This document shows positions 17,338 through 26,019 of a DNA stretch of 43,505 nucleotides, in pieces. The number at the start of each line of letters is the position of its first letter. Positions within the stretch are counted from its first letter, which is position 1. The position numbers and the translations under genes were made by a program. Source of the stretch: Clostridium sp. 1001270J_160509_D11 (GTDB lineage Bacteria; Bacillota; Clostridia; Peptostreptococcales; Peptostreptococcaceae); the NCBI RefSeq assembly GCF_015667935.1, contig NZ_JADPET010000004.1, positions 1 to 43,505 of the forward strand, in the 5' to 3' direction. The notes under the pieces were generated by a model. That model was given only the letters and a program-made list of their open reading frames with translations. It had not been told where the DNA came from and did no database searches.

Positions 17338-18357
17338 ATGGATTACAAAAGTGTCTTAAAGAGTGCAAGAGAAAACTTAAATGGAAGTTGTAAAGTATGT
17401 AAAGTATGTAATGGTATAGCATGTTCAGGTGAGGTCCCAGGAATGGGTGGAAAAGGAACAGGTGTAGCATTTACTGAAAATATAAAAAGTCTAGAAAAAG
17501 TCAAAATAAATATGAGGGTTTTACACAATGTTAAAAATCCAGATACATCAGTAGAAATGTTTGGCAAAAAAATGAAAGCTCCTATATTTGCAGCTCCAGT
17601 ATCAGGAACTACTTTAAATATGGGTGGAAAATATACTGAAAAAGAATATATATCATGGGTAATAGAAGGATGTTTAAAAGCTGGAATATATCCAATGGTA
17701 GGAGATACTGCAATAGAAACTTTCTTGACTGATAATTTAGAAGTATTAAAAGAAAAAAATGCAGATGGTATAGCATTTATAAAACCATGGGAAAATGATG
17801 CTATAATTTCAAAAATGAAATTAGCAGAAGATGCAGGTGTATTTGCGCTTGGTGTAGATGTAGATGCATGTGGATTAGTTACTTTATCGCTTCACGGTAA
17901 AAATGTAGAACCAAAAACTTTAGATAAAATAAAAGAATTAAAAAAAGCTACAAAACTACCTTTTATACTAAAAGGACTTATGACAGTAGATGAAGCTATA
18001 TTAGCGGCAGAAGCTGGTGTAGATGCAATAGTTGTATCTAATCATGGTGGTAGAGTACTAGACTGTACTCCAGGAGCAGCTGATGTACTTCCTGCTATAG
18101 CAAAAGCTGTAAAAGGGAAAACTATAATACTTGCTGACGGTGGAGTTAGAACAGGTGTTGATGTATTAAAATTAATAGCTTTAGGAGCAGATGGTGTATT
18201 AATCGGTAGACCATTTGTAACAGCATCTTTTGGTGGCGGTACTGAAGGTGTAGAGATTTATGTAAATAAAATAATATCTGAGCTTGAGGCGACTATGAGA
18301 CTTACTGGATGTGCTACTATAGCTGATATAGATGAAAGAGTAATATTTAGTAAATAA
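17338..18357 (+). CDS. FMN-dependent alpha-hydroxy-acid oxidase/dehydrogenase-like protein
   Basis: A TIM-barrel flavoenzyme of the family including lactate oxidase, glycolate oxidase and L-lactate dehydrogenase, 339 aa. Visible family motifs are the active-site segment VSNHGGRVLDCTPG and the phosphate-binding DGGVRTGVDVLKLIALGADGVLIGRPF. The His that abstracts the substrate proton is in SNHGGR. The N-terminus differs from the classical oxidases: it carries CKVCKVCNGIACSGEVPGMGG, a close Cys cluster (C-x2-C-x2-C-x4-C). The substrate is unknown; a dehydrogenase role in an anaerobe is more likely than use of oxygen, but that is inference. GGGAGG precedes the ATG at 17338; an earlier in-frame start at 17323 overlaps that site. 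A terminator follows. Confidence 0.85.
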   Translation: MDYKSVLKSARENLNGSCKVCKVCNGIACSGEVPGMGGKGTGVAFTENIKSLEKVKINMRVLHNVKNPDTSVEMFGKKMKAPIFAAPVSGTTLNMGGKYTEKEYISWVIEGCLKAGIYPMVGDTAIETFLTDNLEVLKEKNADGIAFIKPWENDAIISKMKLAEDAGVFALGVDVDACGLVTLSLHGKNVEPKTLDKIKELKKATKLPFILKGLMTVDEAILAAEAGVDAIVVSNHGGRVLDCTPGAADVLPAIAKAVKGKTIILADGGVRTGVDVLKLIALGADGVLIGRPFVTASFGGGTEGVEIYVNKIISELEATMRLTGCATIADIDERVIFSK

Positions 18358-18381
18358 AAATTAAAAAATATCAATATATGT

Positions 18382-18410
18382 AAAAAGAGGCGTTATTTAG
18401 CCTCTTTTTT
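18382..18410 (+). terminator. intrinsic terminator after the FMN-dependent enzyme gene
   Basis: Perfect 10-bp stem AAAAAGAGGC (18382-18391) with GCCTCTTTTT (18400-18409), 8-base loop, ending in Ts. Confidence 0.92.
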
Positions 18411-18524
18411 AAATAATATTAAAAATAAAACAATATCAATTTAAGTAATATGATAATATAAATAATATATAGGGATTAATCTATATTTTGGCAATTCTAT
18501 AAAAAGCGGGTGAAAAGGGTGAGA

Positions 18525-19151
18525 ATGGAGAGAATATTAGACTTAGAGCTTTTGAAAATAAAAGATAGTATTGAAGATTATACTTATTTTGGAGGAAATC
18601 AAGAGTGGTTTGAAACAAAATGGAGAAGAATGTCAGGATGTGGTCCTACAACTGCTTCAACGATTATTATGTATGAGGATATAAAAAATAATATAGACAA
18701 ATTTCAACATTATAGTAAATCAGAATTTTTAGTATTAATGAATGATGTTTGGGAGTTTATAACACCTCAGATTGGAAGAGGAGTAAATACAATTGAATTA
18801 TTTTTAGAAGGATTTGAAAAATATATAAACTCGAGACAACATAAAAATATAAAATCCAATTTTTTAAAAATACCGAAAAAAGTTGAGGAAAGACCTTCAA
18901 ATAAAGAAGTATTTAAATTTTTAGATGAAGCATTAGAAAAAGGCCATCCAATCGCATTTTTAAATTTAGACAATGGCAAAGAAAAAAACTTAGATGCATG
19001 GCATTGGGTTACGGTAGTAGGTGTTTTATATTGCAACTTGGATGATAAATTAGAAATTACAATTTGTGATGAAGGAATATTAAAAAAAATAAATCTAAGT
19101 TTATGGATTGAAACTACTAAAAATGAAGGTGGATTTGTTTATTTTGAATAA
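18525..19151 (+). CDS. putative cytoplasmic papain-like (C39-type) cysteine peptidase, function unknown
   Basis: I do not recognise a named gene. The 208-aa product has the pattern of a C39/papain-like fold: SGCGPTTAS with a candidate catalytic Cys39, then DAWHWVTVVGV with candidate His160, then TICDEG with candidate Asp182. The HPIAFLNLDNG strand before the His is also typical. There is no signal peptide, membrane segment or transporter domain, so it is probably cytoplasmic rather than a bacteriocin exporter. The start is uncertain: GTG at 18510, GTG at 18519 and ATG at 18525 are all in frame, and GCGGGTGA (18506-18513) could serve either of the last two. It stands alone, convergent with the capA pseudogene. 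Activity is inferred from motif spacing only. Confidence 0.6.
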   Translation: MERILDLELLKIKDSIEDYTYFGGNQEWFETKWRRMSGCGPTTASTIIMYEDIKNNIDKFQHYSKSEFLVLMNDVWEFITPQIGRGVNTIELFLEGFEKYINSRQHKNIKSNFLKIPKKVEERPSNKEVFKFLDEALEKGHPIAFLNLDNGKEKNLDAWHWVTVVGVLYCNLDDKLEITICDEGILKKINLSLWIETTKNEGGFVYFE

Positions 19152-19177
19152 ATTTATTATTTAAAACTTATTATCAT

Positions 19178-19221
19178 AAGCAATAGATAAAGTCGGTGGA
19201 TAAATAAATGAAGTGAATTTT
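19178..19221 (+). repeat. copy 1 of a diverged 44-nt dispersed repeat
   Basis: This stretch aligns without gaps to 28260-28303 at 31 of 44 positions, starting AAGCAA and ending AGTGAATTTT in both. Eight of the 13 differences are transitions. Both copies are intergenic, downstream of a gene end. Its nature is unknown. Confidence 0.5.
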
Positions 19222-19230
19222 GTAGAAATT

Positions 19231-19268
19231 AAAAAAGCTAAGTAGAATATGAATCTACCTAGCTTTTA
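19231..19268 (-). terminator. intrinsic terminator of the capA-like locus, possibly bidirectional
   Basis: On the minus strand AAAAGCTAGGTAGA pairs with TCTACTTAGCTTTT and runs into TTTTTTAATTT. The complementary strand also has a short T run, so it could end transcription of the convergent peptidase-like gene too. Confidence 0.85.
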
Positions 19269-19278
19269 TTTAGTTTAT

Positions 19279-20562
19279 TTAATTTTCAAATGGACTCTTT
19301 ACAATGCTTATTTTATCATCTGTTTTTATAAGTTCAGATGTATTTTTATAAGATTGTTTTAGATAACTTTGATCTATATATGTTGTTTTTTCTAATATAT
19401 TATCGGCAACAGGTATTATTTCATAAACGCTTTTGCCACTAGATTCGTATTTATTTACCCAAGTTGGTATACAAGTAACTTTTTTAACTTTAGCTTCATT
19501 ATTACCTTGTTTTTCGATATTTATATCTACCATAAGACCATCTTCTGTATACATGCTTATATATTCTCTTCTTTGGTTAGATATATAATTTCCTAAAGAA
19601 TAAATAACAAGTGTTTCATTTTTACCATCAGTTGATTTTATTGTCTCTACAGGTTCTACAACATGAGGATGAGATCCTATTATAATATCGACTCCAGCAT
19701 CACATAACTTTTGAGCTAATTTCTTTTGAAAATTATTAGGTGTTCTGCTATATTCATCTCCCCAGTGAATTATAACTATTTGCATATCTGTATCATCTTG
19801 ATATTTTTTAACAGTAGAATAAATTGTATCAAATGCCTTATTTACATCAGAAGTATCAAATACATTCATTAAATCAGTTTTATCACTAGAAACTTTTATA
19901 CCATTTAAATATTTTGTTCCATTTTTAATTTCTCCATAAGTATAAGATGTAATGCCAAGTTTTATATTGTTTACATTTTCTATTATGTAATCATCATCTG
20001 ATGTTTTTTGACGAGTACCTACAGTATCAAATCCTTTTGATTTTAATGTAGATAAAGTACGTTCAACACCTAAGCTAGACATATCAAAACTATGATTATT
20101 GATAGTTGATAATAAGTCAAATCCAGTATCTTTTAATGCATCTGCAAGTGAATCTGGCGTATTAAATGTTGGATAAGAACTGTAATTATATACATCATTA
20201 CCAGCAAGTGTAGTTTCTAAGTTAGCTATTGCTAAATCTGCTTTTTGGACATATTCTTTTACGTATTTATAATTATTTTCAAAAGAATATTGTTTTGTGC
20301 TCGGATTATATTGTGCATCAAGTTGAGGTGAATGAGCCATTACATCACCACATGCAATTAGAGATGCGCTGTAAGTTTCATTATTTTGTGATTAAGTTAA
20401 TTCAGTAGTTTTATTTACTTTAGCAACATTATCCCCTTTATTAAATGATTTAACTCCAGCAACAATAGCAACTAAAAATACTACTAAAGCTGCTAATACA
20501 ATTGTTAGATTTTTACGATTAATTTTTGATTTTTTTTTCTTTTTATTTCTGTTACTTCCCAT
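19279..20562 (-). pseudogene. CapA-family metallophosphatase-like protein, split by an in-frame stop
   Basis: Read through, this is one 427-codon frame: an N-terminal Lys-rich segment (MGSNRNKKKKKSKINRKN), one membrane anchor (LTIVLAALVVFLVAIVAGV), a linker, then a CapA/PGA_cap-type domain with ACGDVMAHSPQLD, AIANLETTL, STINNHSFD, IIHWGDEYS and IIGSHPHVVEP, whose Asp, Asn and His residues are the metal ligands of this family. Codon 57, in the linker, is TAA (20392-20394). The next in-frame ATG (20340) is the Met of GDVM, so a restart product would lack the anchor and the first metal-binding Asp. The anchor fragment has a good GGAGGG site and promoter. The locus is therefore probably inactive unless the stop is read through or is a sequence error. 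CapA-family proteins act at the cell surface; the substrate here is unknown. Confidence 0.85.
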
Positions 20563-20595
20563 TTTTACCCTCCAATAGAAATGTTTATAATATTT

Positions 20596-20624
20596 ATCGT
20601 ATAATTATTTGTAAAATTTTTCAA
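20596..20624 (-). promoter_or_regulatory. promoter for the capA-like pseudogene
   Basis: On the minus strand TTGAAA (20619-20624), 17 bases, TACGAT (20596-20601), followed by a GGAGGG ribosome binding site ahead of the ATG at 20562. It shows the locus still has intact expression signals. Confidence 0.55.
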
Positions 20625-20695
20625 TTAAAACTTGTAAAAGTGTATATATTGTAACCTTTATGACTAAAATACAAAAAAGATTTTGGGTGGTATAT

Positions 20696-21067
20696 ATGGA
20701 AATTTATAAAATGATTAAAAATTTAGATAATGTTAAAAAAGGTAAAATAGGGGAAAATATAGCAAAAAAATATTTAATATCACTAGGAATGACTATAATC
20801 TGTAGCAATTATAGAACTAAATTTGGTGAAATTGATATTATCGCAAAATTAGAAAACAAAATAATATTTGTGGAAGTAAAGTCTAGAATGTCTAAAGATT
20901 ATGGACTTGCATGTGAAGCAGTTGATTATAAAAAGGCATCAAAAATAACTTCTGTTGCAAAATATTATATTTCCACAAATAATTTAAAAAACTATGAAAT
21001 AAGATTTGATGTGATTGAGATTTATTTTATTGAAGAAAAAATAAATCATATAGAAAATGCATTTTAA
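20696..21067 (+). CDS. yraN: UPF0102 family protein YraN (endonuclease-like fold)
   Basis: A 123-aa protein of the YraN family, which has a Holliday-junction-resolvase/restriction-endonuclease-like fold but no settled function. Motifs include KGKIGENIAKKYLISLG, FGEIDIIAKLENKIIFVEVKSR (the D-x(n)-E-x-K nuclease core) and the C-terminal IRFDVIEI. An upstream in-frame ATG at 20660 is not used, because TGGGTGG at 20684-20690 serves the ATG at 20696. It heads the yraN-yifB-dprA-topA group with short gaps (12, 9 and 24 bases) and is divergent from the capA pseudogene. Confidence 0.93.
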   Translation: MEIYKMIKNLDNVKKGKIGENIAKKYLISLGMTIICSNYRTKFGEIDIIAKLENKIIFVEVKSRMSKDYGLACEAVDYKKASKITSVAKYYISTNNLKNYEIRFDVIEIYFIEEKINHIENAF

Positions 21068-21079
21068 GAAAGGATAGTT

Positions 21080-22612
21080 ATGTTAAGTATAGTGAATTCA
21101 TGTAATCTAATTGGAATAGATGGCTTTATTGTAAATGTAGAAGTCGACATTACTAGAGGGATGCCTTGTTTTAATATAGTAGGCTTAGCTAGTATTGAAA
21201 TAAAAGAAGCAAAAGAACGAGTAAAATCAGCAATTATAAATAGCGACTTTGAATTTCCAACAAAGAGAATAGTGGTGAATTTATCACCAGCAGATATAAA
21301 AAAAGAAGGGTCTTTATTAGATTTACCTATATCTATTGGACTTCTTATAAATTATATAAAAAGAGAAAAATCATATTTTGACGAGACAATATTTGTAGGT
21401 GAATTATCTTTAGATGGAACATTAAAAAAAGTCAGAGGTATTTTGCCTATAGTTTTGAGTGCAAAACAAAATGGATATAAAAGAATATTTATTCCATATG
21501 ATAATTTAAAAGAAAGTTCATATGTAGATGGTATAGAGATAATACCAATAAAAAATCTGAAAGAATGTATATCATATATAAATAGTAGAGAAAAATTTGA
21601 TTTAACTTCTATATTAAAAATTTATGATATCGATACAGAAAATGAAGGCTATGAAGAAGATTTTTCTGATGTAAGAGGTAATTATTTTGTAAAAAGGGGG
21701 CTTGAAATTGCAGCAGCGGGAAATCATAATGTTATCTTAATGGGACCACCAGGGTGTGGCAAAACAATGATGGCGAGAAGAATAAGAACTATAATGCCGG
21801 ATTTAGATAAAGATGAAATGATGGAAATAAGCAAAATATACAGTATAGCGGGACTTATAAATAACGATATAGGAATTATAAATAAAAGACCATTTAGAGC
21901 TCCACATCACAGTGCAACAAATATTTCGCTGCTTGGAGGAGGGGCAAAAGCTACCCCAGGGGAAATAGTATTAGCTCATAGGGGTGTATTGTTTTTAGAT
22001 GAATTAGCTGAATTTAATAGAAAAACTTTAGACATGCTAAGGCAACCGATAGAAGACGGAACAATAAGTATATCTAGATTAAAGTTTCACATTAAATATC
22101 CATGCAATACCTTGATTGTAGCAGCTATGAATCCTTGTCCATGTGGGTATTTTATGTCTAACACAGAATGTAAATGTAGTGCTAGTGAAATAATGAGATA
22201 TAAAAATAAAATATCAGGACCACTATTAGATAGATTTGATATATTTTTAGATGTAGATCGAATTGAAATAGGAGAATTTAATGAAAATAATCTAAATGAG
22301 ACATCTGAAACAATAAAAAATAGAGTACAAAACGCTAAAGATATACAAATAGAGCGTTTTAAAAATAGCAATATAAAAAACAATGATGAAATAAGCTCAT
22401 ATCAAATTAACAACTACTGCAAGTTAAATAAAGAAGGTAAAAATACAGCAAATAAAATATTTAATAAATATAAATTGAGCAATAGGAGTTATACAAAATT
22501 ACTTAAAACTGCTAGAACAATAGCAGACTTAGAAGTATGTGAAGAAATACAAAAAAATCATATATTAGAAGCTTTTTCATATAGAAAAGGATATTATAAA
22601 TATTTTAAATGA
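21080..22612 (+). CDS. yifB: YifB/ComM-family Mg-chelatase-like AAA+ ATPase
   Basis: AAA+ helicase-like protein of 510 aa. The related ComM of Gram-negatives promotes branch migration of incoming DNA during natural transformation. It has the N-terminal Lon-S5-like domain (GIDGFIVNVEVDITRGMPCFNIVGL ... VNLSPADIKKEGSLLDLPI), the ATPase domain with Walker A MGPPGCGKTM, Walker B VLFLDELAEF, the AMNPCPCGY segment, a Cys pair nearby (CKCSASE), the arginine-finger region GPLLDRFDI, and a C-terminal YifB helical domain (LSNRSYTKLLKTARTIADLE). It lies between yraN and dprA, 9 bases before the latter, which fits a DNA-processing role. Confidence 0.94.
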   Translation: MLSIVNSCNLIGIDGFIVNVEVDITRGMPCFNIVGLASIEIKEAKERVKSAIINSDFEFPTKRIVVNLSPADIKKEGSLLDLPISIGLLINYIKREKSYFDETIFVGELSLDGTLKKVRGILPIVLSAKQNGYKRIFIPYDNLKESSYVDGIEIIPIKNLKECISYINSREKFDLTSILKIYDIDTENEGYEEDFSDVRGNYFVKRGLEIAAAGNHNVILMGPPGCGKTMMARRIRTIMPDLDKDEMMEISKIYSIAGLINNDIGIINKRPFRAPHHSATNISLLGGGAKATPGEIVLAHRGVLFLDELAEFNRKTLDMLRQPIEDGTISISRLKFHIKYPCNTLIVAAMNPCPCGYFMSNTECKCSASEIMRYKNKISGPLLDRFDIFLDVDRIEIGEFNENNLNETSETIKNRVQNAKDIQIERFKNSNIKNNDEISSYQINNYCKLNKEGKNTANKIFNKYKLSNRSYTKLLKTARTIADLEVCEEIQKNHILEAFSYRKGYYKYFK

Positions 22613-22621
22613 GGTGATAAT

Positions 22622-23746
22622 ATGGAAGAGAGGGAAATGTATTTATTCTTAAGTTCGATATATAGAATTACCCAAGAAGACATAATTTCTTTAAAAAATG
22701 AATTTGAAAAATTAATAAATTTAATGTATTTAGAAAAAGATAAGATTTTGAAAAATAAAAAAATAAATTTAAAATTATCACGAAATATAGTAAAATATAG
22801 AAGTCCTGAAAGAATAGAAAAAATAAAAGCGGTTTTACAACAACAGCAAATACATTACATATGTATTGAAGATGATGATTATCCAGAGAGATTAAAACAT
22901 ATTTCTAAGCCACCGCCTATATTATTTTATAAAGGGGATATTTCTTTTTTACAAGGGGGAAACGTTATATCAGTTATTGGATCTAGGACTCCGACTAAAT
23001 ACGGTCTTAAATATGTAAGAAAATTTACAAAAGAATTATCTGATTGTGGTATGCATGTTGTAAGTGGACTTGCTATAGGGATAGACTGTGAATCTCATCT
23101 TGCATGTATGGAAGGTAAATATGGAAAAACAGCTGCGATATTGGGAAGTCCTCTTGATAATATAAGGCCTGCCGTAAATTTAAAAACAGCAAATAAGATT
23201 TTAGAAAATGGTGGAGCAATAATATCAGAGTTTTTTTTAGGCACAGATGTAACTCCATTAAATTTTATTATGAGAAATAGAATTATAAGCGGTATAAGTG
23301 AAGCTACTTTTATAATAGAAGCTGCTGAAAAGAGTGGCGCTTTATCAACTGCTAGATACTCAAATAATGAAGGAAGGGAAGTATTTGTAATACCTGGAAG
23401 AATAGATGACCCTAAAAGTAGAGGTTGTTTAGATTTACTTTTTGAAGGTGCATTAATAGTAAGAGAGTTAAAGGATATAACACAACATCGCGTATATTAT
23501 GACCATATGAAAAAATTTTGTACTTTAAATAATTGCAAAGATAGTATAGAATATGATATTAAGAGTTTAAATTATGAAAAACAGGAAATTTTAAACTCAA
23601 TACGACAAAATGGTAATATAAAAATAGATGATATTTGTGATTATACTGGAATTGATATAAAAACAATAAACTCAAATATAAATGAACTATTAATAGATGA
23701 CTATATTATTGAAATGGAAAATAAGACTTATGGATTTAATGTTTAA
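22622..23746 (+). CDS. dprA: DNA processing protein DprA
   Basis: Binds incoming single-stranded DNA and loads RecA during transformation; also widespread in species not known to be competent. The 374 aa contain the Rossmann-like core with VISVIGSRTPTKYGLKYVRKF, HVVSGLAIGIDCESHLACM, FLGTDVTPLNFIMRNRIISGISEATFIIEA and EVFVIPGRIDDPKSRGCLDLLFEGA, and a C-terminal winged-helix-like region (ILNSIRQNGNIKIDDICDYTGIDIKTINSNINELLIDDYI). GAGGTG lies before the ATG. topA follows after 24 bases. Confidence 0.96.
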   Translation: MEEREMYLFLSSIYRITQEDIISLKNEFEKLINLMYLEKDKILKNKKINLKLSRNIVKYRSPERIEKIKAVLQQQQIHYICIEDDDYPERLKHISKPPPILFYKGDISFLQGGNVISVIGSRTPTKYGLKYVRKFTKELSDCGMHVVSGLAIGIDCESHLACMEGKYGKTAAILGSPLDNIRPAVNLKTANKILENGGAIISEFFLGTDVTPLNFIMRNRIISGISEATFIIEAAEKSGALSTARYSNNEGREVFVIPGRIDDPKSRGCLDLLFEGALIVRELKDITQHRVYYDHMKKFCTLNNCKDSIEYDIKSLNYEKQEILNSIRQNGNIKIDDICDYTGIDIKTINSNINELLIDDYIIEMENKTYGFNV

Positions 23747-23770
23747 CATAAAAAGTGGGGGTGTAAAAAC

Positions 23771-25849
23771 ATGGCGAAAGCATTAGTAATTGTCGAATCG
23801 CCAGCTAAGGCTAAAACAATAGAAAAGTTTTTGGGAAAAAGTCACTACACAGTTAAGGCTTCAGTAGGACATGTAAGAGACCTACCAAAGAGCCAACTAG
23901 GTGTTGATATAGAAAATAATTTTGAACCAAAATATATAAATATAAGAGGTAAGGGTGATGTGATTAAAGAGCTAAAAAAGGAAGCTAAAAAAGCTAAAAA
24001 AGTTTATCTAGCTACCGACCCTGATAGAGAAGGGGAAGCTATATCATGGCACTTATCTTATATTTTAAATATAGATGAAGATGAAAAATGTAGGATAGAA
24101 TTTAATGAAATAACAAAAGGCGCTATTAAAAATGCAATAAAAAATCCTAGAAATATAGACTTAAACTTAGTAGATGCACAACAAGCGAGAAGGGTTTTAG
24201 ATAGATTACTAGGATATCAAATAAGTCCTATATTATGGCAAAAGGTGAGAAAAGGTTTAAGTGCAGGTAGAGTTCAATCTGTCACAACTAAATTAATATG
24301 TGAAAGAGAAGAAGAAATTAAATCTTTTATACCTAAAGAATATTGGACTATAGAATTAGTTGTCTTAAATAAAGACGGAGAAGAATTTACATTAAAATTC
24401 TATGGAGAAGACGGCAAGAAAATAGATTTAGAAAATGAAGCTCAAGTAAATAAAATATTAGATATTATAAACAACGCAGAATTGACTGTAAGCAAAATAG
24501 AATCTAAAAGTCGTAGAAAATCAGCTCCAAAGCCATTTACAACAAGTGTGCTTCAACAAGATGCTGCAAATAAACTAAACTTTACGACTAAAAAGACTAT
24601 GATGGTTGCCCAAGAACTTTATGAAGGTATAGATATAAAGGGAGAAGGCACAGTAGGTCTTATATCTTATATAAGAACAGACTCTAAGAGAATATCTGAA
24701 GAAGCGAGAGAAAAAGCAAAAGATTATATAGTAGATTCAATAGGTCAAAACTACTACAAAGACCACACAAAAGACAGTAAAGGCAAAAAAGAAAAGAAAG
24801 TTCAAGATGCCCATGAGGCTATAAGACCTACTTCTGTAGAGAGAACTCCAGATAGTATCAAAGATTCTTTAAGCAAAGATCAATATAAATTATACAATTT
24901 AATTTGGAGAAGATTTGTTGCAAGTCAAATGGAAGATTCTATATTTGATGTATTAAATGTAGAATGTAATATTGAAAATCTAGTATTTAAAGCTACTGGG
25001 TCTAAACTTAAATTTGACGGATATACGAAAATTTATAATTTTACAGATAGAGAAGATAAAATACTTCCAAGTTTAAGTGAAGGAGAGAGTTTAAAAATAC
25101 AAAAACAAGACCCTCAACAACACTTTACATCTCCTCCACCAAGATATACTGAAGCTAGTTTAGTAAAAACTTTAGAGGAGCTTGGAATAGGAAGACCAAG
25201 TACTTATGCACCTACAATAACAACTATACTAAATAGAGAATATGTTGAAAAGGAAGGTACAAGTTTACTTCCAACAGAGTTAGGTATAATAGTGACAAAA
25301 ATACTAGATGAGAATTTCCACAAATTTATGGAAGTTGACTTTACAGCTGATATGGAATCACAGTTAGACCAAATTGAAGAAGGCAATGCTGAGTGGAAAC
25401 ACGTAGTTGAGGAATTTTATTCACCACTAGAAGAAGCGATTAAAACAGCCTTAGAAAATATAGAAAAAGTAAATATGGATGAAGAAACTGACGAGATTTG
25501 TGAACTTTGTGGCTCAAATATGGTAATAAAATACGGTAGATTTGGAAAGTTTATGGCTTGCAAAAATTATCCTGAATGTAAAAATACAAAACCTATAGTA
25601 AATAAAATAGGTGTTAAATGTCCAAAATGTAAAGAAGGGGACATTATAATGAGAAAAAGTAAAAAGAAAAAGGTATTTTACGGATGTTCAAACTATCCTG
25701 AGTGTGATTTTGTCGCTTGGAACAAACCTGTAGAAGAACCTTGTGAAGAATGTGGATCTTATATGTATGAGAAATACTCTAAATCTGGTACTAAAATAGT
25801 ATGTTCAAATAAGGATTGTAAACATGAACGTATTGTTAAAGAAGAATAG
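23771..25849 (+). CDS. topA: DNA topoisomerase I (type IA)
   Basis: Relaxes negatively supercoiled DNA by single-strand passage. The 692 aa have the N-terminal Toprim domain (ALVIVESPAKAKTIEKFLG, TDPDREGEAISWHL), catalytic Tyr300 in GLISYIRTDSKR, and the conserved RPTSVERTPDSI and GIGRPSTYAPTI segments. Three C-terminal Cys4 zinc fingers begin near residues 577 (CELC ... CKNYPEC), 615 (CPKC ... CSNYPEC) and 655 (CEEC ... CSNKDC). Full length by family standard. It ends the yraN-yifB-dprA-topA unit; I see no terminator after it. Confidence 0.98.
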   Translation: MAKALVIVESPAKAKTIEKFLGKSHYTVKASVGHVRDLPKSQLGVDIENNFEPKYINIRGKGDVIKELKKEAKKAKKVYLATDPDREGEAISWHLSYILNIDEDEKCRIEFNEITKGAIKNAIKNPRNIDLNLVDAQQARRVLDRLLGYQISPILWQKVRKGLSAGRVQSVTTKLICEREEEIKSFIPKEYWTIELVVLNKDGEEFTLKFYGEDGKKIDLENEAQVNKILDIINNAELTVSKIESKSRRKSAPKPFTTSVLQQDAANKLNFTTKKTMMVAQELYEGIDIKGEGTVGLISYIRTDSKRISEEAREKAKDYIVDSIGQNYYKDHTKDSKGKKEKKVQDAHEAIRPTSVERTPDSIKDSLSKDQYKLYNLIWRRFVASQMEDSIFDVLNVECNIENLVFKATGSKLKFDGYTKIYNFTDREDKILPSLSEGESLKIQKQDPQQHFTSPPPRYTEASLVKTLEELGIGRPSTYAPTITTILNREYVEKEGTSLLPTELGIIVTKILDENFHKFMEVDFTADMESQLDQIEEGNAEWKHVVEEFYSPLEEAIKTALENIEKVNMDEETDEICELCGSNMVIKYGRFGKFMACKNYPECKNTKPIVNKIGVKCPKCKEGDIIMRKSKKKKVFYGCSNYPECDFVAWNKPVEEPCEECGSYMYEKYSKSGTKIVCSNKDCKHERIVKEE

Positions 25850-25911
25850 AGGTATTATCAAACAATCATATTGCTAAAATGAGTGAAAATTTGAAATATT
25901 TAATTATATTA

Positions 25912-25940
25912 TTGAATTGATTACAGAAATATGTTAAGAT
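25912..25940 (+). promoter_or_regulatory. possible codY promoter
   Basis: TTGAAT (25912-25917), 17 bases, TAAGAT (25935-25940), in the 170-base gap between topA and codY. Fair match only. Confidence 0.45.
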
Positions 25941-26019
25941 TACATTGTATAAATGTTATTATGAACATTATTATATTTTGATTTATATTTAGATTGACTT
26001 AAATTAAGGAGAGGATTAA

